A stretch of DNA of 64,000 nt from Manis javanica (lineage: Eukaryota; Chordata; Mammalia; Pholidota; Manidae), in assembly GCF_040802235.1 (NCBI RefSeq), contig NC_133156.1, positions 182,540,351 through 182,604,350 on the forward strand. Direction: 5' to 3'. Below the pieces are notes generated by a model that had not been told where the DNA came from, searched no databases, and was given only the letters and a program-made list of their open reading frames with translations. Positions within the stretch are counted from its first letter, which is position 1, and every line of letters starts with the position of its first letter. This document shows positions 1 to 17,573 of this stretch, piece after piece. The translations under genes were made by a program, and so were the position numbers.

Positions 1-1273
1 CAAACTCCCTGACTGCCCACTCACAACGCCCCCATTCAAAACTCCATCTCCGCCAATACATCTGTTCTTTCAAAACCAGCCTCACCTGACCTTCTCTCAT
101 AGGCTCACCCACATGTCTGTCCCCCATCCCTGCAATGCTCTTAGAGTAATTCAATTCCCCTCCCCGCCAGTTGCTTCTAGAAGAATAAGATGAGGAGTGC
201 TGTCACAGCAGGCCACTCCTTGGCCTGAGAGAGAAGTGCTTCATCCCTGTGTGGCAGACAGGAAGGCCCAAATCTCCCCAGCCCAAGGGAAAGGTGCCAC
301 CAAGATGCTGGTCCCATTTCCTCCAGCAGACTTCCCAAGGGGCATTCTTGACCCAGAGGGCTCCCCACACCTCCAGGCATGTTTGCAGGCTAAGACCCTG
401 ATTACGTAGGTCTGAGAGAAGTGAGTCCAGCTCCAAGGTGCAGAACTCATTAATGGAGCTCAGAGAGGGGTATATAAACCAAAATGCCAGTGTGTGAGTG
501 TTCAGTGTGCCCCGCAGCTTGCCCCAGCATGACGGCACATGCATTTCCTGTAAGCAGATCTGTGCTAGAAGCCAAAACACCATGAGAAGTGTGCCCGTGA
601 GTGTGAAGAGTGAGGGATAAATTAAATGTTTCGTGGCCCAGGCCCCAGTAGCCATGGGGGATAGAAAGCCTTGCCAAGGGGTCCCCTCACCAAGTTCTCT
701 TCCCTAGACACAGTCAAGGTCAGTGTCTGAGACTCGGGCTTTTCTCCCAGAGGGCTGAACACGTGCACCATTAAGGCTTGCCAGGCCCTGGGACCAGTCA
801 CCTCATCAGGGAGCCTTTGCCAGCCAATGCTCTGGCCCCATGTGCGGTCATTTCCTAGTTCAGTTCTCAGAGGGCAGCTCTATTTCTGCCAGTTCCACGT
901 TTTTGGATGGCACCTGGCTGCTGCCCCAAGGCTCAACTGGTGTGGGGAATCCCAGAATGCCTGCAACTCTTTCCTGGATCCTGGACAACAGGGAAGGGGG
1001 AAGAGGGTGTGGATCAAGGAGGGTCCCCTGCCCTGCCCCATTTTCCAGGCCCAGCCACGTACTTACTTGTCCCCTCATTTCAGTAGCTGGCAAAGAGTCA
1101 TAATTGAATTTGCAGTAGGGCGGAGAATGAAAAAAGAAAACCTTTCACATGTCTGGGATTAATTTATCCCTGATGATGGCCACATTCACACACTCCTTTT
1201 TGCTTAGGTTTCAAGAGAATATTCTGGCCGACAGTGTGAAACACACATACACACACAGAGAAAGCATGCATGC
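1..1273. other. Intergenic sequence downstream of DYSF, no gene seen
   Basis: No open frame with coding character, splice-site arrangement or recognisable repeat was found here. Open frames on both strands are short, mutually overlapping and of low complexity. DYSF ends near 8285 on the minus strand, so this lies about 7 kb beyond its 3' end. Confidence 0.6.
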
Positions 1274-1351
1274 CCAGGGTGCACACCAGAGTGCATGTTG
1301 CTTGTGCAGGCGCCAGGGTGCACACCAGAGTGCATGTTGCTTGTGCAGGCG
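1274..1351. repeat. Perfect 39-bp tandem duplication
   Basis: Two adjacent 39-bp units, 1274-1312 and 1313-1351, are identical base for base; each starts ccagggtgcacacc. No third copy is seen. Perfect identity in otherwise unconstrained sequence suggests a recent duplication, possibly polymorphic (a minisatellite seed). Confidence 0.9.
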
Positions 1352-1364
1352 TCTGGGCCAGTGC

Positions 1365-1572
1365 CTGCAGTCCAGCGCTCGCACTATGTGAGGCACTGGG
1401 CATCATTGCAGCCGGCCCTCAAACGCCCTGGGAGGAACAGCCCACCATCACTCTGTTTCAGATAAGAAAACGGAGGCCTAGAATAAGTGACCCATCCAAG
1501 GGTCCACTGCTAAGTGGCAGAGGCAGGGCTAGAACTGCTCGCTGCCTGATTCTAAAGCCATGCTCTAATAAA
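1365..1572 (-). repeat. MIR SINE, antisense
   Basis: The stretch matches the general layout of a reverse-complemented MIR: an A-rich 'gataagaaaacggaggcc' segment, then a 'gtggcagaggcagggctagaac' type segment, ending in a 'tctaaagccatgctct' type segment. Identified from memory of the MIR consensus. Confidence 0.7.
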
Positions 1573-3539
1573 ATCTCTCTGTTGCCCAGAATCTGTCAGG
1601 CTGGGAATCCTTTTATAGCCTGAAGAAGCCTTCTGGCCCTTGAAGCTCTGCTCCCAGACTGTCTTCCAGGAGAGTCTGGGTCTCCACGGTGGGAGAGCTC
1701 CCAAGGCAAGCTTCTCTGCATTTCCATGTCCACAGAGATCTGAGAGGGGTGCTTTCCGAGTATTTCAGACAGTAGTGTCCTTCAGTCTTCCCTATCATGA
1801 GGGGCCTTTGACACCCTCTTCTTCTCCGGGTGGTAAGCCTGGATGGCAAAAGTACTCCAGGAAAAGGAGGGGGAAAAATACATCATAAAGAGGCAAAATA
1901 CACCAGCAGGTATTTAAAAAATGCATTACCCATTATAAGTGTGTGATTTCTTTGTGCATTTGGGTCTTTTGTTTCACCCTTGGTTCTTGGTCAAACTCCT
2001 TTTGAAAAGATACCAGAGCATCTCTGCTGAAGCCAGCAGGAAAGGGAAGAGTTTCCTATGTAGACCTGAGCCAGCAGGGGGATGGAGGGGGCCCAGGAGG
2101 CCGTGGTGGGTGGGGCTGCATAAGGGACCCCAAGGAGGGCCCCACTGAGGTCCTGTGAGCCTGCTGGGGGAAGGGATGGTCAGGCTCTGGCCCCAGGCCA
2201 ATGGTGGAAACACGGAGGACCAGCCGGGCTGGGGCACACACTCAGCCCCTCTGCCCAGGAGCAGAACGGACCATTGCCCCCCAACTCCAGTCCACCCCCA
2301 AACACACACAAGCCAGCCCTGCCAGGTAATGGGTGGAGCCTACAGTGACTTACTGGGCTACGCAGGAAACACAACAGGAGGCTTCCCCACCTGGATCTGC
2401 AGGCACCTGTGTAGGGTAAGGGATGGGGTTGTCTCTCTCCCTCCCATGCTTTGTTTCTAATAGATTAAGTGGGGTGCCAGTGAGGAGGGCAGAGGGAGCA
2501 GCTCCGGCTGCTGGCGGAGGGATGGCCAGCTGGGCAAAGGCACCAGCAGCCTGTGAAGTCCTGCCCTTTCCTGTCCCCACCGGCAGTCCTCAGCTCCCTG
2601 TCTCTGTTCCTCTGTCTCCTTCTCCATCTGCCTCATCTGTCCTCTCTCTGTGATACACACACACTATGAAAAAGAAAGACCAAAACAAAGGTAGAGAAAT
2701 GGTATGAAAGCCACACTTGGCCAAGCCCCAGGGGATAGGAGCGGCAGTTAGTTGTCCCAGAGGAAAGAAAAACAGGGAAAGCGGGAGAGAGACGTTCCCA
2801 GAGTCTCAGCTGCCATTTAAGGGCAAGCACATCAGGCTGAACCCTGGCCCTTCCCTTGTTCTCTTCCACCAGCAGCAAACGTTTCCTGGGTTGTCCCCGT
2901 GTTACTGTCTGGGGACGCCCACCTGGGCCCCTGGAAATCCCATAATCCTATATTAATGAAACACATGGGGAGAGGATTGAGACAAGTTTGAGTTCCTGGG
3001 GGTGGAGGTGAAATGGGGAAGTGAATGCGGGCCCAGGGCCGCGCAGGTCAAAGCTGTCCTCATAGCTCTTTCTGTCTGTCCAGTCTCCCTGTCACCCCAT
3101 CCTGGGCTGCAGCATAGCCCTGGCAAAGGCACAGGAAATGGTGTGTGTGTGTGCCTGCGTGCAGAACATCTCTCTCCGAAACACCAGTAGAGAAAATAAA
3201 GGCGGGGAACTGAATATTCTGGATACAAAAGGCTTATCAAGTTTTACTGAACCATTTTTGAACAGAGATGAGACTTATTCTCCACCGTGCAGCACGACTG
3301 GGTCTCAAATGTTGAGAACTAACTGAACTTCAGGACATAAAAATCCCTTTTGAAATCGCTCTGAGGGCCTGGCTATTTAAAGAGAACTTGCAGTGAAACA
3401 CTTAGTAAAGTCCCTTCAGTGAAGGAAGCAGACATCTCATTAAGGGTTGAGATGTGATTTCAGCCCTGGAGGCACAGAATAAGAGCAGGGGGAGGCAGCG
3501 ACAGTCAAGTCTGCTGGATTTCAGTGGTGGTGGGGCACC
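1573..3539. other. Intergenic, nothing identified
   Basis: Moderately GC-rich single-copy-looking DNA with short CA and GT runs (about 2300, 2655 and 3138). No exon of DYSF or of another gene was recognised. Confidence 0.5.
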
Positions 3540-4420
3540 AGAGTGGGTCAGAGGAAATGCCCCAGAGGAAGGGACTGAGCTGAGACTTGAGCGATGGGCA
3601 CAGGCCAGGTCTGCAAATGGTTCCACTCAGCAGAGCAGAGAAAAAGACAACAGATAAGGCAGGAAAGGCAAGCCAGGGGCGGCCTCTGGAGGAGCCGCAT
3701 GCTGGTATGGTTGTCCTGCCTCCTGAGGATGGGGGAAATCCATGGCTGGATCTGATGTGACTGCTCGTGGACAGTGAATCAGGGAGTGGACAGGAAGAAG
3801 GCTGAGGAGTGGCACAGGGCGCCGTGATGTCAGCCTGACCTAAGGGGAGGTGGTGGTGATGAGAGGCAGCTTGATTCAGGGATCCAAGAGCCAGAATCTG
3901 TGGGATTTGGTGATGGTTTAGATGTGAGTTTAGGAGGAGGTAGGACTCAGGAAGCCTCCCACATGCTCAGCTCCAGTGACTGGGTACATGAAGGGAACAG
4001 CAGAGCAGGAACTCTTTCATCGGGTAAAAAGATGGCGATGTTGAGCAGGAGGTCTTGCATCTGAGTGCCTGTGCATTGCTCTGGTAGATATGCCCACTGA
4101 GAAGCAGCAGGATAATGCAGCTGCGGCACAGGGCAGAAACAGGGCTGGAGGTAGGGATGCTGTGACAGTGGCCTCTGGAGGGCAACTGAAGCCCTAGGAG
4201 TGGGGGAGATTGCTGAGGTGTGTGCAGTGTGAGAACAGGGGCCAGGCGAGAGCCTTGGGGAACACTGTAGACCTCAAGAAGGATGTAGAGAAGGCGAGGC
4301 TGGAGAGAGGAGAGAGGAGGGAAGTCAGGAGGTATCATGGCCCCCAACTGAAAGTGAGTCAAGCAGAGAGACTGTGCAGCCCTACCAGCTGCTGTCCACA
4401 GATTTAACAACCAGTGCTAC
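3540..4420. repeat. Probable ancient interspersed repeat, family not named
   Basis: The G-rich, low-coding text resembles a mammal-wide interspersed repeat that I know by appearance but cannot name. Phrases such as 'gagccttggggaacact' (4250-4266) and 'agtttaggaggaggtagg' (3929-3946) are typical of it. Strongly diverged. It could also be unique sequence. Confidence 0.3.
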
Positions 4421-4689
4421 TTGGGGCCCTGGTGGGGATTAGAAAAAGGTGCCCCTTCCCCAAGGTAGTTCACTTCTATCAGAAAATTACTGTAACACAC
4501 TGATTTTATTAGAACAAAACACTTTACCGCCATCTGTAGGAAAATTGTTATAATAAATAATAAATGCATGATGTCGCAGATGCGGTGCCTGTACACAGCA
4601 GCCCTGGCTATTGACAACTGCAATAAAAACAGTCTTTGGGGCCGGGGGGGTGGGGGTGGTGCAGAATGAAGCTTACCAGCAAGGAGGCC

Positions 4690-5160
4690 AGGAGCTGTGG
4701 GTAGCACAGGATAGCTTAAATAATACAGAATTTATTATCCCATGTAATAAGATGTCTAGAGGTAAGGGCAGTTCCAGAGTTGGTTCTTTCAGTAGCATCA
4801 TCCAGAATGAGGTCCCTGCCATCCTCTGTGTGGACTGCTTGCACCTCATGATCACAAGATGGCAGCCAGGGCTCCAACCATTACCTCTTTCCACAATGGG
4901 ATTAGGAGGCAAAAGATGAAGATGTGTCTCCTTGTGTGTCCTTTAGTATTGAGGATAAAACTTTCCTAGAAACTTTCCCAGCTGCATCCCATCCCTATAA
5001 GCACCACCATCTTCTTCTCACCGCTCACTGGTTATAAATGAGTCACATGCCTTTTCCTAAACCAATCCCTGGCAGGATAATGGCTTGCTGAGATTGGTCA
5101 GATATAATAAGACACCTCCCCTTAGAGTTGGGGTAGGGCTCCCTTCTCAGCTTATGGCCA
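4690..5160. repeat. Possible diverged LTR or DNA-transposon relic
   Basis: The text around 4728-4960 (tttattatcccatgtaat, then a 'ccagagttggttctttcag' type segment) looks like a common old mammalian repeat. I cannot assign its class without a library search. Confidence 0.3.
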
Positions 5161-5326
5161 TAGGGAACTTCATGAATGGTACCACCACTCACAATGCCAG
5201 ACAACCGGGAGTCATTTGGCATCTATCTCCTATCCCACCCCACTGAAACCCCAGCCCCAACTGGTCACTCCCCTAGGCCTATAAAGTCCAATTGCTTAAT
5301 GTCTCTGGAAGCCACTCTCTCTATGC

Positions 5327-5552
5327 CAGAGTTTCTCAATAGCCAACAATATCAGCACTTGAGACTGGATAATTCTTGGGCAGGGATGGGGTGCAGGTGG
5401 AGTGCTGTCCTCTGCACTGAAGGATGTTCAGCACCTACTGGATGCCAGTAGCACCTGCTCCACCCCACCCTCCAGTCAGGCAATCAAAAATGTCTCTAGA
5501 CACTGCCAAATGTGCCTCGAGGGGCAAAATCGGCCCTGGTTGAGAACCACTG
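5327..5552 (-). mobile_element. MER20 (hAT-Charlie nonautonomous DNA transposon)
   Basis: The right end reads, on the minus strand, cagtggttctcaaccagggc, followed by a 'cgattttgcccc' type segment, which is the start of MER20 as I remember it. The left end is the complementary imperfect terminal repeat (cagagtttctcaat). The length of 226 bp fits the family, about 220 bp. The flanking 8-mers no longer match, as expected for an old copy. Confidence 0.75.
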
Positions 5553-5559
5553 TTCTCTT

Positions 5560-5850
5560 TGTGTCCGTATGGATATTCTTAGAGATATTTAACCATTTTC
5601 CACTATGACTAGAGTTTGCACACCCTGTTTCCTCTATTGTCTTCTCCACACCCTGCCCTTGACCCTGTAACCCATGCTCATCCATCAGTGCATTGTAATT
5701 GCCCATCTATTTGCCTCCCTCTCCTACTCAGTTGTGAGATCTGAAATGACAGGACCCTCTATCTTGCTCAATATTGTATCTCTAGAGCCCAGCACCCTGC
5801 CTAGTACACAGAAAGCCATTTTTAATGACTGAATGAAAAGCATGAATGAA
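5560..5850 (+). repeat. L2 LINE 3'-end relic
   Basis: 'tagagcccagcaccctgcct' followed by a 'agtacacagaaagcc' and 'atgactgaatgaa' pattern resembles the 3' end of L2 elements in sense orientation. Diverged and recognised by eye only. Confidence 0.5.
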
Positions 5851-6049
5851 TGACTCCTGCCCTGCCTTTCAGGTCTTCCGCAGTTGGCTTCTGGACTAAT
5901 GAAGTAGTCTTCTAGAACAGCTGCCTGCAACTGGCCACACAGCGTCCTGAGCAACTGTTCTTCACCATTTGTGATCACAGTCCTTGTTAAGAATTGGGTG
6001 AGATCATTGGACCCTCACCCCCTCAAAAGCCATAAGGCTTTTATAATCT

Positions 6050-6495
6050 GAAGTCATGTGCCCCCAGGGGACTCCTGTCTCCTAAGAACTGGACTAGAAT
6101 GATTTTTCAAAACCCATGATTCTGATCAAGGCCAGTTCAGTTTTAAGTCCTTCTGTGCTTCTTCCTTGCCTCCAGATTGAAGTTCAGACTCCTCGGCTGC
6201 ACACACAAGGGGCTTCAACGCTTGGCCTTGCTCTTACAGTCCTCCCTCCTTCTCAACTCCCAGCCATGCCTTCCTGCAGTGAACTAGCCTGGCTCTCTGA
6301 CAAATCCCTGCCCACGAGGAGCGGGTGCCCCTTCTCTGCTACTCCTATAAAGGGACAAATAACTGTAGTTTCCTGATACACTTTTCCCCCCATGCTGGGA
6401 GCTATGGAAGGTCAGGAGCCGTAGGTAATTCACTGTGGCATCCACAGAATCTGCTCTGGGGCTGCCATGTGGAGTATCTTAATAAATGTTCGGTG
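6050..6495 (+). repeat. L2 LINE 3'-end relic
   Basis: A C/T-rich stretch with 'gattgaagttcagactcctc', then 'ccagccatgccttcctgca' and a terminal 'cttaataaatgtt' follows the order of the L2 3' region. No coding potential. Confidence 0.5.
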
Positions 6496-8284
6496 GACAT
6501 GGTGTCTCCTCACCATCCAATCAATCCTCCTGAGTTTTGGTTGGTGGCTTATACAGTCCCAAGGAGCAGATTCAACCCCAGCTCTAGGAATGAAGCCAGC
6601 TTTAGACTGAAGCCAACCCAGAAGAGAGCAGAGCAGAGAAAGTATGCAAGGTTTTGGTGACTGTGTTGAGGAGCTGGATGGAACCTGGCCTGAAGCTAGC
6701 TAGTCCTTCTGAATGTTTTATTTCTGCAAAGCCATTAAATTCCTTTTACTAGTTTAAGTAAGGTTTTCTATTATCTGCCACTCAAGCGCACCAAGAAAAA
6801 ACAAATGAATAAATGAAAATATTAATGAGTGGGTGACAATGTCACCCAAAACTGTTTTAACTTCACTGACAGTTATATAGTATACATTTATTTCCTCTTG
6901 CCTTCCTATGCCTGGAAAAAAAAAGAGAACTTTCTTTCCAAAGCTAACACCCTGCCCTGCTTCTCTAGGAAATGGTTCCATTAATTACCCCATATTCTCC
7001 CTTGTGTCTCCAATCGTTCCTTCCCCAGTTGCTTCCTCCTCTCTGCCTTCACACACCTCAGGCCTCCCACGGCCTCTAATGCTCTCAGTACCTCCTGAAA
7101 CTGCAGCTGTATCTTTCCTCCTCTCACCTCCCATCTCCTCTGTAGGATAGCTGATCCTCAGTGCCTCCACACAGGCTCGCACAGTGTGCCCCGTGGGCAG
7201 TCGGGGAAGGCTCACCACCAGCTAGACCTCCCGGGGAGAGCTTTGGGCCCTGGGCCCTGCTGCACGTTCTGTGTGACTGTGGCCACCTGGCTCCAGGGTT
7301 CACATGTCAGGGTTTCAGGACTGACCACTCAGGTGCCCAAGGTTCATGAAGACCTAGACATGGAAGGCCACCTCCAGCCTGAACCTCTGCTCAAGAGAGA
7401 ATCACTCAAGGTTCAAGATTAGCTCCCTTACCCTCAGGGGTCCAGGACAGCAGCCCCGTGCCAATCCCCTCCATTCTGCCAGCAGGTGGAGTGAGGTAGG
7501 GCCTCAGTCCGGGTCCCAGAGGGCAGGGACGAGCCGAGGGGGCGTGGAAGGCTCACTCAGGAGCCTTGGAGCCTGGGCCAGGGAAGCAGGCTCACGGAGG
7601 GAAACAGGAGAAGCCCTCCTGGGTAGCAAGAGAGGAGGCAGCCAGCACTGCGCTCCAGATTTCCAGCCCCTCGGGCAAGAGAAGCAAAGGCTCTATTCTG
7701 GAAACATGATGTTTTCATGCTCTTCGCTTTTTCTCTAAGTATGTTCCTGGTGCTCCTGTACATTAAGTCTGATTCTTGCAGATGTCAGACCCACAGCTAA
7801 TGCTAGGCTTCAGGCCACAAGAAAAAAGTGTGTCTGTCCAGACCAGATCTTTAAAGCAGGATGAGGAACAGAGGGAGGGTATCACAAGAAATCCCAAGAA
7901 CATGGGGGATAAGGTCATAACCAGAGGTCCAGCAGCAAGCCCTGCCTGGATTCCAGCCCAGCCCTTTCTGTGGAGCTCCATGTGTATAAAGCAGAACCTC
8001 TTCTGGGGCATGGCCACAGCAACCAGGAGGTACAGGTAACAGGCAGCCTAGGAAAGGAAGAGATGCCCAGGTGAAGAGGGGCAGGGGAGAGGGGAAAGTC
8101 CTGCAGAGGCAGAACACGCTGGGTCTTTAGGCAGACCGGACACCGAGCCTCAAACACACCCCGTCCCCAACCCACTTTGCCAAGGATAAGCAGTTCTATT
8201 CAAACTCTGAGCCAGAGGCAGCACACACCCAGGCGCATCCCCTGTAGTCACACCCCCCAGGGACTGCGGAGATACAGACACGCC
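6496..8284. other. Intergenic, immediately 3' of DYSF
   Basis: No gene or clear repeat. A minus-strand AATAAA exists at 6719-6724, but nothing suggests that DYSF transcripts reach that far; a much nearer signal lies at 8304-8309. Confidence 0.5.
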
Positions 8285-8503
8285 ACACTGTGGTTCAAAC
8301 TGTTTTATACTGAAATACACAGGGGCTGATCCAAAAAGGTTGGGTTGGGGGAGAAAGAAATGATGAAAGGGGGACGATCCCAGGACTCAGTGTCACCGAC
8401 TCTTGGAGCATGTGTCTCTCTGCCCACCTGGCAGGATGGTAGGGCCTGGAGGAGCCTGGCTAAGTTGGGCAGAGAAGGCAGCCAGTCCTGGGCCAGAGAG
8501 TCC
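8285..8503 (-). other. DYSF: DYSF 3' UTR
   Basis: This runs from the TGA at 8504-8506 to an estimated cleavage point 15-25 bases past the TATAAA-type signal at 8304-8309. The length of about 220 nt is my estimate; the cleavage site is inferred, not seen. Confidence 0.6.
8304..8309 (-). terminator. DYSF: Variant poly(A) signal TATAAA for DYSF
   Basis: The minus strand reads agtataaaacag. TATAAA is a known weaker variant of AATAAA, and it is the first plausible signal after the stop codon. No canonical AATAAA lies between it and the stop. Confidence 0.55.
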
Positions 8504-8542
8504 TCAGCTGAAGGGCTTCACCAGCTTCATTGCAGCATAGTT
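8504..8542 (-). CDS. DYSF: DYSF exon 55, coding part (C-terminal 12 residues)
   Basis: It encodes NYAAMKLVKPFS and TGA, the short tail that follows the membrane anchor and faces the lumen or cell exterior. The acceptor ...ctctag precedes AAC at 8542, phase 0, matching the phase-0 donor of exon 54. Only 39 bases are coding; the rest of the exon is 3' UTR. Confidence 0.95.
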   Translation of the reverse strand, partial: NYAAMKLVKPFS

Positions 8543-13673
<5,131 letters not shown>

Positions 13674-13769
13674 CTAATGGAACAGAGGGAACTGGTCAGG
13701 CACACAAAGGCTCCGTCCCATGGCTTGGGAAAGCACCAGGCCAGGACACATACAAGAACCACTTCATTC

Positions 13770-13831
13770 TCTTTAAAAAAAAAAAGAAAGAAAGAGAAAG
13801 GGAAAGAAAAGAAAAGAAGGGAAAGGAAGTG
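13770..13831. repeat. Purine-rich simple repeat (GAAA/GGAAA)n
   Basis: About 60 bases of A and G only, with irregular gaaag and ggaaa units after a run of twelve A. On the DYSF sense strand this is a polypyrimidine tract. Confidence 0.85.
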
Positions 13832-13849
13832 GGATTGATCTGATCGTAA

Positions 13850-14580
13850 AAGCAGCACCTGTTCCTTGTAGAACATTTAGCGACTACAGAAACGTACAAA
13901 GAAAGGAAAACATACTTCCACTACATGGAAATAAGCACTATATTTTTATGCACCAGAGTTGTTTTTCTCTGCAGCATAGGAAATATCTCAGTGTATATAC
14001 AGTTCTATAGCTTGGTTCTTTCACTTAGAAATATATCATATTTCACTGTATAATTATATATTCTTTAAAGTTTGCTTTTTAATGGCTGTAAAACATCCTA
14101 TAGATGGTTGAACATAATTTTCTTAGTAAACTACTTATTTTGGTTCATTTAGGTTATTTCCAACTCTTTGATGTTATAAGTAAGGATGCAACAAACATCC
14201 CAGAACCTACATTTTCAATTATATCTGGTTATTTCTTTAGGAGAGATTCTAGAAGTGGGATGACAGAGTTCAAGAGCAAAAATATTGTTCATCTCTGGCT
14301 ATGTATTACTAAATTGTTACCCCAATGGTAAAACCATTAGCACTCTCCACAGAAGTAAATGAGGTGACCTGTCTCTCTGCATCTTCACCAGCAATGAGCA
14401 TTTCTTCTTTTTAAATCTAATTTAGTAGGCAAAAGGATGCTTTCACATTTTAAAATACCCCTTTATTTAATCACTGGGGGAATAAGCTCTTCCAGTGTTT
14501 AATGGCCACTTGTACTTCTTTGTATGCCCTTTGCTCATTTTTCTTTTGAGGTGTTAGTATTTCTTAATAAATGTTTCAGT
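13850..14580 (-). mobile_element. Old L1 3'-region fragment, antisense
   Basis: The text 'ttaatggctgtaaaacatcc', 'ggttatttccaactctttga' and 'agaagtgggatgacagagtt' is the antisense form of the L1 ORF2 end and 3' UTR of old mammalian families. Interrupted frames and many differences show age. Confidence 0.65.
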
Positions 14581-15105
14581 TCCTTATACAACAAGAATAT
14601 TTTGTTTCAAGGGCCACTTCAGGGGCTGGCTGGCTGCCTGCGGCTTCTAAGTAAACTGTCAGGGATTCACTTCCTCTCCAAAGGAAGGGATTCCTCTCTC
14701 CATGGTCTGTCCTGTCACACCCCTGGGCAGACCTCTGGGCAGGGACACTAGTACAAGGACAGTCCTTGATAGCTTTGAGTCCTGCTCAAATGGGAGAGGC
14801 ACTCCTGTGTCCTCCACAGGAAGCCCAGGCCACAGGGGAACCCAGGACACAGATCACTGATGGCCAAAGAGCAGAGTGTGAATTTAACAGGATCCATGGG
14901 AGATAAGAGCATCTTTTGGCTTAAATAAGCCCTGCTGGAATTTGAGCCTCAAATAGAGGAAGGCTGTGAACTGGAAGAGAAGGCGGGTGCCTTGGAACGC
15001 AGAGAGACTCGGGGTAGGAGAGAGGGAGTGATACGTATGCGCTCAGTGATCCTCACAGAAGCAGCCACGCCTGCACCTCCACTGGGCTGGAGGGAGCAGA
15101 CTTAC

Positions 15106-15284
15106 CCCCAGGGTCTTCCTCTCAGCCTCTTCTGCCATGCAGGGCCACCAGCCCTTCACTGTTTTCTGTTCAAAAAGGGACACAAACCGCTCTGGGTGGA
15201 AAGTGTCATCCAGCTGGTCCAAGGAGCATTTCTCGGCTGTCTTGGCAGGCTTGGGCATGTGGTTGAGATCCAGCTGCAAGGAGC
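15106..15284 (-). CDS. DYSF: DYSF exon 52
   Basis: 179 bases, residues about 1924-1982, plus the last two bases of the Gly codon shared with exon 51. It encodes the C-terminal strand of C2G ([15 protein letters not shown]...) and the following segment with [16 protein letters not shown], a motif block conserved in ferlins. Donor GGG|gtaag and acceptor gccgcag|GC are clear. The upstream intron is the one that carries the young L1. Confidence 0.97.
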
Positions 15285-15604
15285 CTGCGGCAGAGAGGGG
15301 TCCTTTGGCCGAAGGTTTCTCTATCACTGCCAACCTAGGCTACCCTGGGCCTGGACAGGTTCAAGGAACACTCACTGTACCTCTTCAGCTTCTATCCATG
15401 GACTTAGCCATGGGTCGAATCCCCCAAATGCTCCATCTGCCCATCCACTGCCTTATCTCCTCTATGAGCTTCCCACCCATCTATTCATCCATATGCCCAT
15501 TAACCTGCCTTTACCGAGTCACCTTAACAGTGCTTCCCACATGCACAACTATCCATCTCACTGTGTTATACAAACCTGTTCATTCAACCATTGTCTACAT
15601 CCAT

Positions 15605-16460
15605 CGATTTTTTAAATTATTTTTATTGTGGTAAAATACATATAACATAAAATATGGCATTTTAACCACTTTTGAACATATAATGCAGTGGCACTAATTA
15701 TATGTACAATGTCATGCAACCATCACTACCTATTTCCAGAAGCTTGTCATCCCCCCCAAATGGAAACTCTGTACCTATTCAGCAATAAAACCCCATTCCC
15801 CTCTCCTCTCAGCCCTTATAACCTTTAACCTATTTTCTGTCTGTATAAATTTGCCTATTGTAGATTTTTCATATAAGTAGAATCATAAAATATTTGTCCT
15901 TTTGAGTCTGGCTCACTTCACATGTTTAGCATGTTTTCCAGGTTCATCTATGTTGTAGTATTTATCAGTATGTCATTCCTTTTTATGGCTGAGTAATATT
16001 CCATGGCATGGAGAGACTGAGTTTTATTTACCCACTGATGAACACTTGGATTGTTCCCACCCTGTGGCTATTGTGAATAACACTTCAGTGACCATTGCCA
16101 TACAAGTGTCTCAGTCTCCTTTCTCAATTCTATTGATCATATAACTAAGGGTAGAATTGCTTGGTCATGTGATAATTTCTACGTTTTGCTTTTTGAGGAC
16201 CTGCCAAGCTGTTTTCCACAGCAGCTGCACCATTTTACATTCACACCATCAATGTCCAAGCCTTCCAATTTCTCCACATCCTCTCCAGGACTTGTTATTT
16301 TCTATATTTTGTTTTTACGATTTGATAGCCATCCTAATGGGTGGGACGTGGTATCTCACTGTGGTTCATCCACCAATTTTTTCATCTGCCTACCTAGATA
16401 TCCAAGCAGTCATCTTTCTATACTGTTTATTCCTCATCCATTTCATCTATTATCTCCCTG
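15605..16460 (-). mobile_element. Old L1 3'-end fragment, antisense
   Basis: Contains 'tttatggctgagtaatattc', the reverse complement of the conserved L1 ORF2 end (encoding YYSA), followed antisense by upstream ORF2 text such as 'tgccaagctgttttccaca'. It begins with the 3' UTR motif 'gtggtaaaatacatataaca'. Many changes indicate an ancient mammalian L1. Confidence 0.8.
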
Positions 16461-17340
16461 TATAGCTTCATCTATTTGATTGAACCATATGAAAATGCTG
16501 GTATTTAACTACCTTTGACCTATAAAAGAAGCAATCTCATGTGGTTTCACCTAATCCAATCAAAACAACATGATGAAGTCAATGGGATTGGAGCATGGGT
16601 TATTGAACGGATTAAGTGAGAGAGAGAAATCTAAAAAATGTTTTCTGAGGCCAAATTAAAGAAATTCTTGAATACCATGCAAAGGAGATTAGATTTTTTC
16701 AGTGTGGAATGCTTGGTTACTTACTGCAAGTATCCACTGATTCTATTTTTCTAGTTTTCTTGCTTTCCACTTATCCATTTGTCCTTCTTTCTACTTTGAA
16801 TTAACTATCTACATCCCTTTATAGATTCCATTTGTTGAATGCTATATCTATCCATTTGCTCAACTCCATATCAGCATTCACCTATCTACATTCCCACATT
16901 TCTCTATCCCTCAAGTGTAATGAATGTTTATTTCCTATTTTAAATATGGTCTCAATATAATTTTAAGAAAAATTAGTATATTAAACCACATGCACACACA
17001 CACATACACACACAATTACCCCAGCATGAGCTATATAAAAGATTATAAGGAAACAGGATTATCTCCGGATGATGAGATCACAGATTTTAGTTATTACTTT
17101 TAAATTAATAAATATTCAAGTGAAGTAAAATGTGTAATGAAGAAATTACACATTATGAAGAAGTAAAAAATCTTGTAGAGTTAAATACAGTAGTTTTAAT
17201 AGTTTTCGTTTTAAAAACAACAGAGGAACCCATTTAATTTTATTTTGAGCATTGTTTTCTAATTCAGTAAAAATGCAGTTTTCTTTGTTTTTCTCTTTAA
17301 AATTAACTTTCTAAAGCTCCACCCCCCAAAGGAAAGATAG
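16461..17340. other. AT-rich intron sequence, not assigned
   Basis: AT-rich with a short (CA)n run at about 16991-17013. It is probably made of decayed LINE material, but no diagnostic motif was recognised. Confidence 0.4.
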
Positions 17341-17573
17341 GTTGATGCAAAAAAACTTTTTAGTCTATAAACAAAAAAGACTCCATAAAAAATTTAAAAG
17401 CTGTTGAAAAAATGGGAGAAATTCTTTGTAATGTGGCCTTACTAGACAAAAGCTCTGAAAATCAATAATATATAAAAGATGAATATCCCAAAACCATGAA
17501 AAAGAAAGCCTACTGGTAATATGGATAATAAATATATTTTTAAAGGTCTACCACACAACTAATGAGGAAATAC
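17341..17573 (+). mobile_element. Old L1 fragment, left part, split by the young L1
   Basis: The text 'gaaattctttgtaatgtgg' and 'ccacacaactaatgaggaaa' resembles degenerate L1 ORF2 in sense orientation. It resumes at 26375 (tatcatattggcaa), so the young L1 landed inside it. Confidence 0.5.

Larger units (their letters stand above)
13674..15105 (-). other. DYSF: DYSF intron 52
   Basis: A 1.4-kb intron containing a purine simple repeat at 13770-13831 and an old antisense L1 piece (13850-14580). The rest shows nothing identifiable. Confidence 0.8.

Noticed and set aside
5319..5560. 8-bp target-site duplication for the MER20 copy
   Set aside because: The flanking octamers do not match well enough to claim one.
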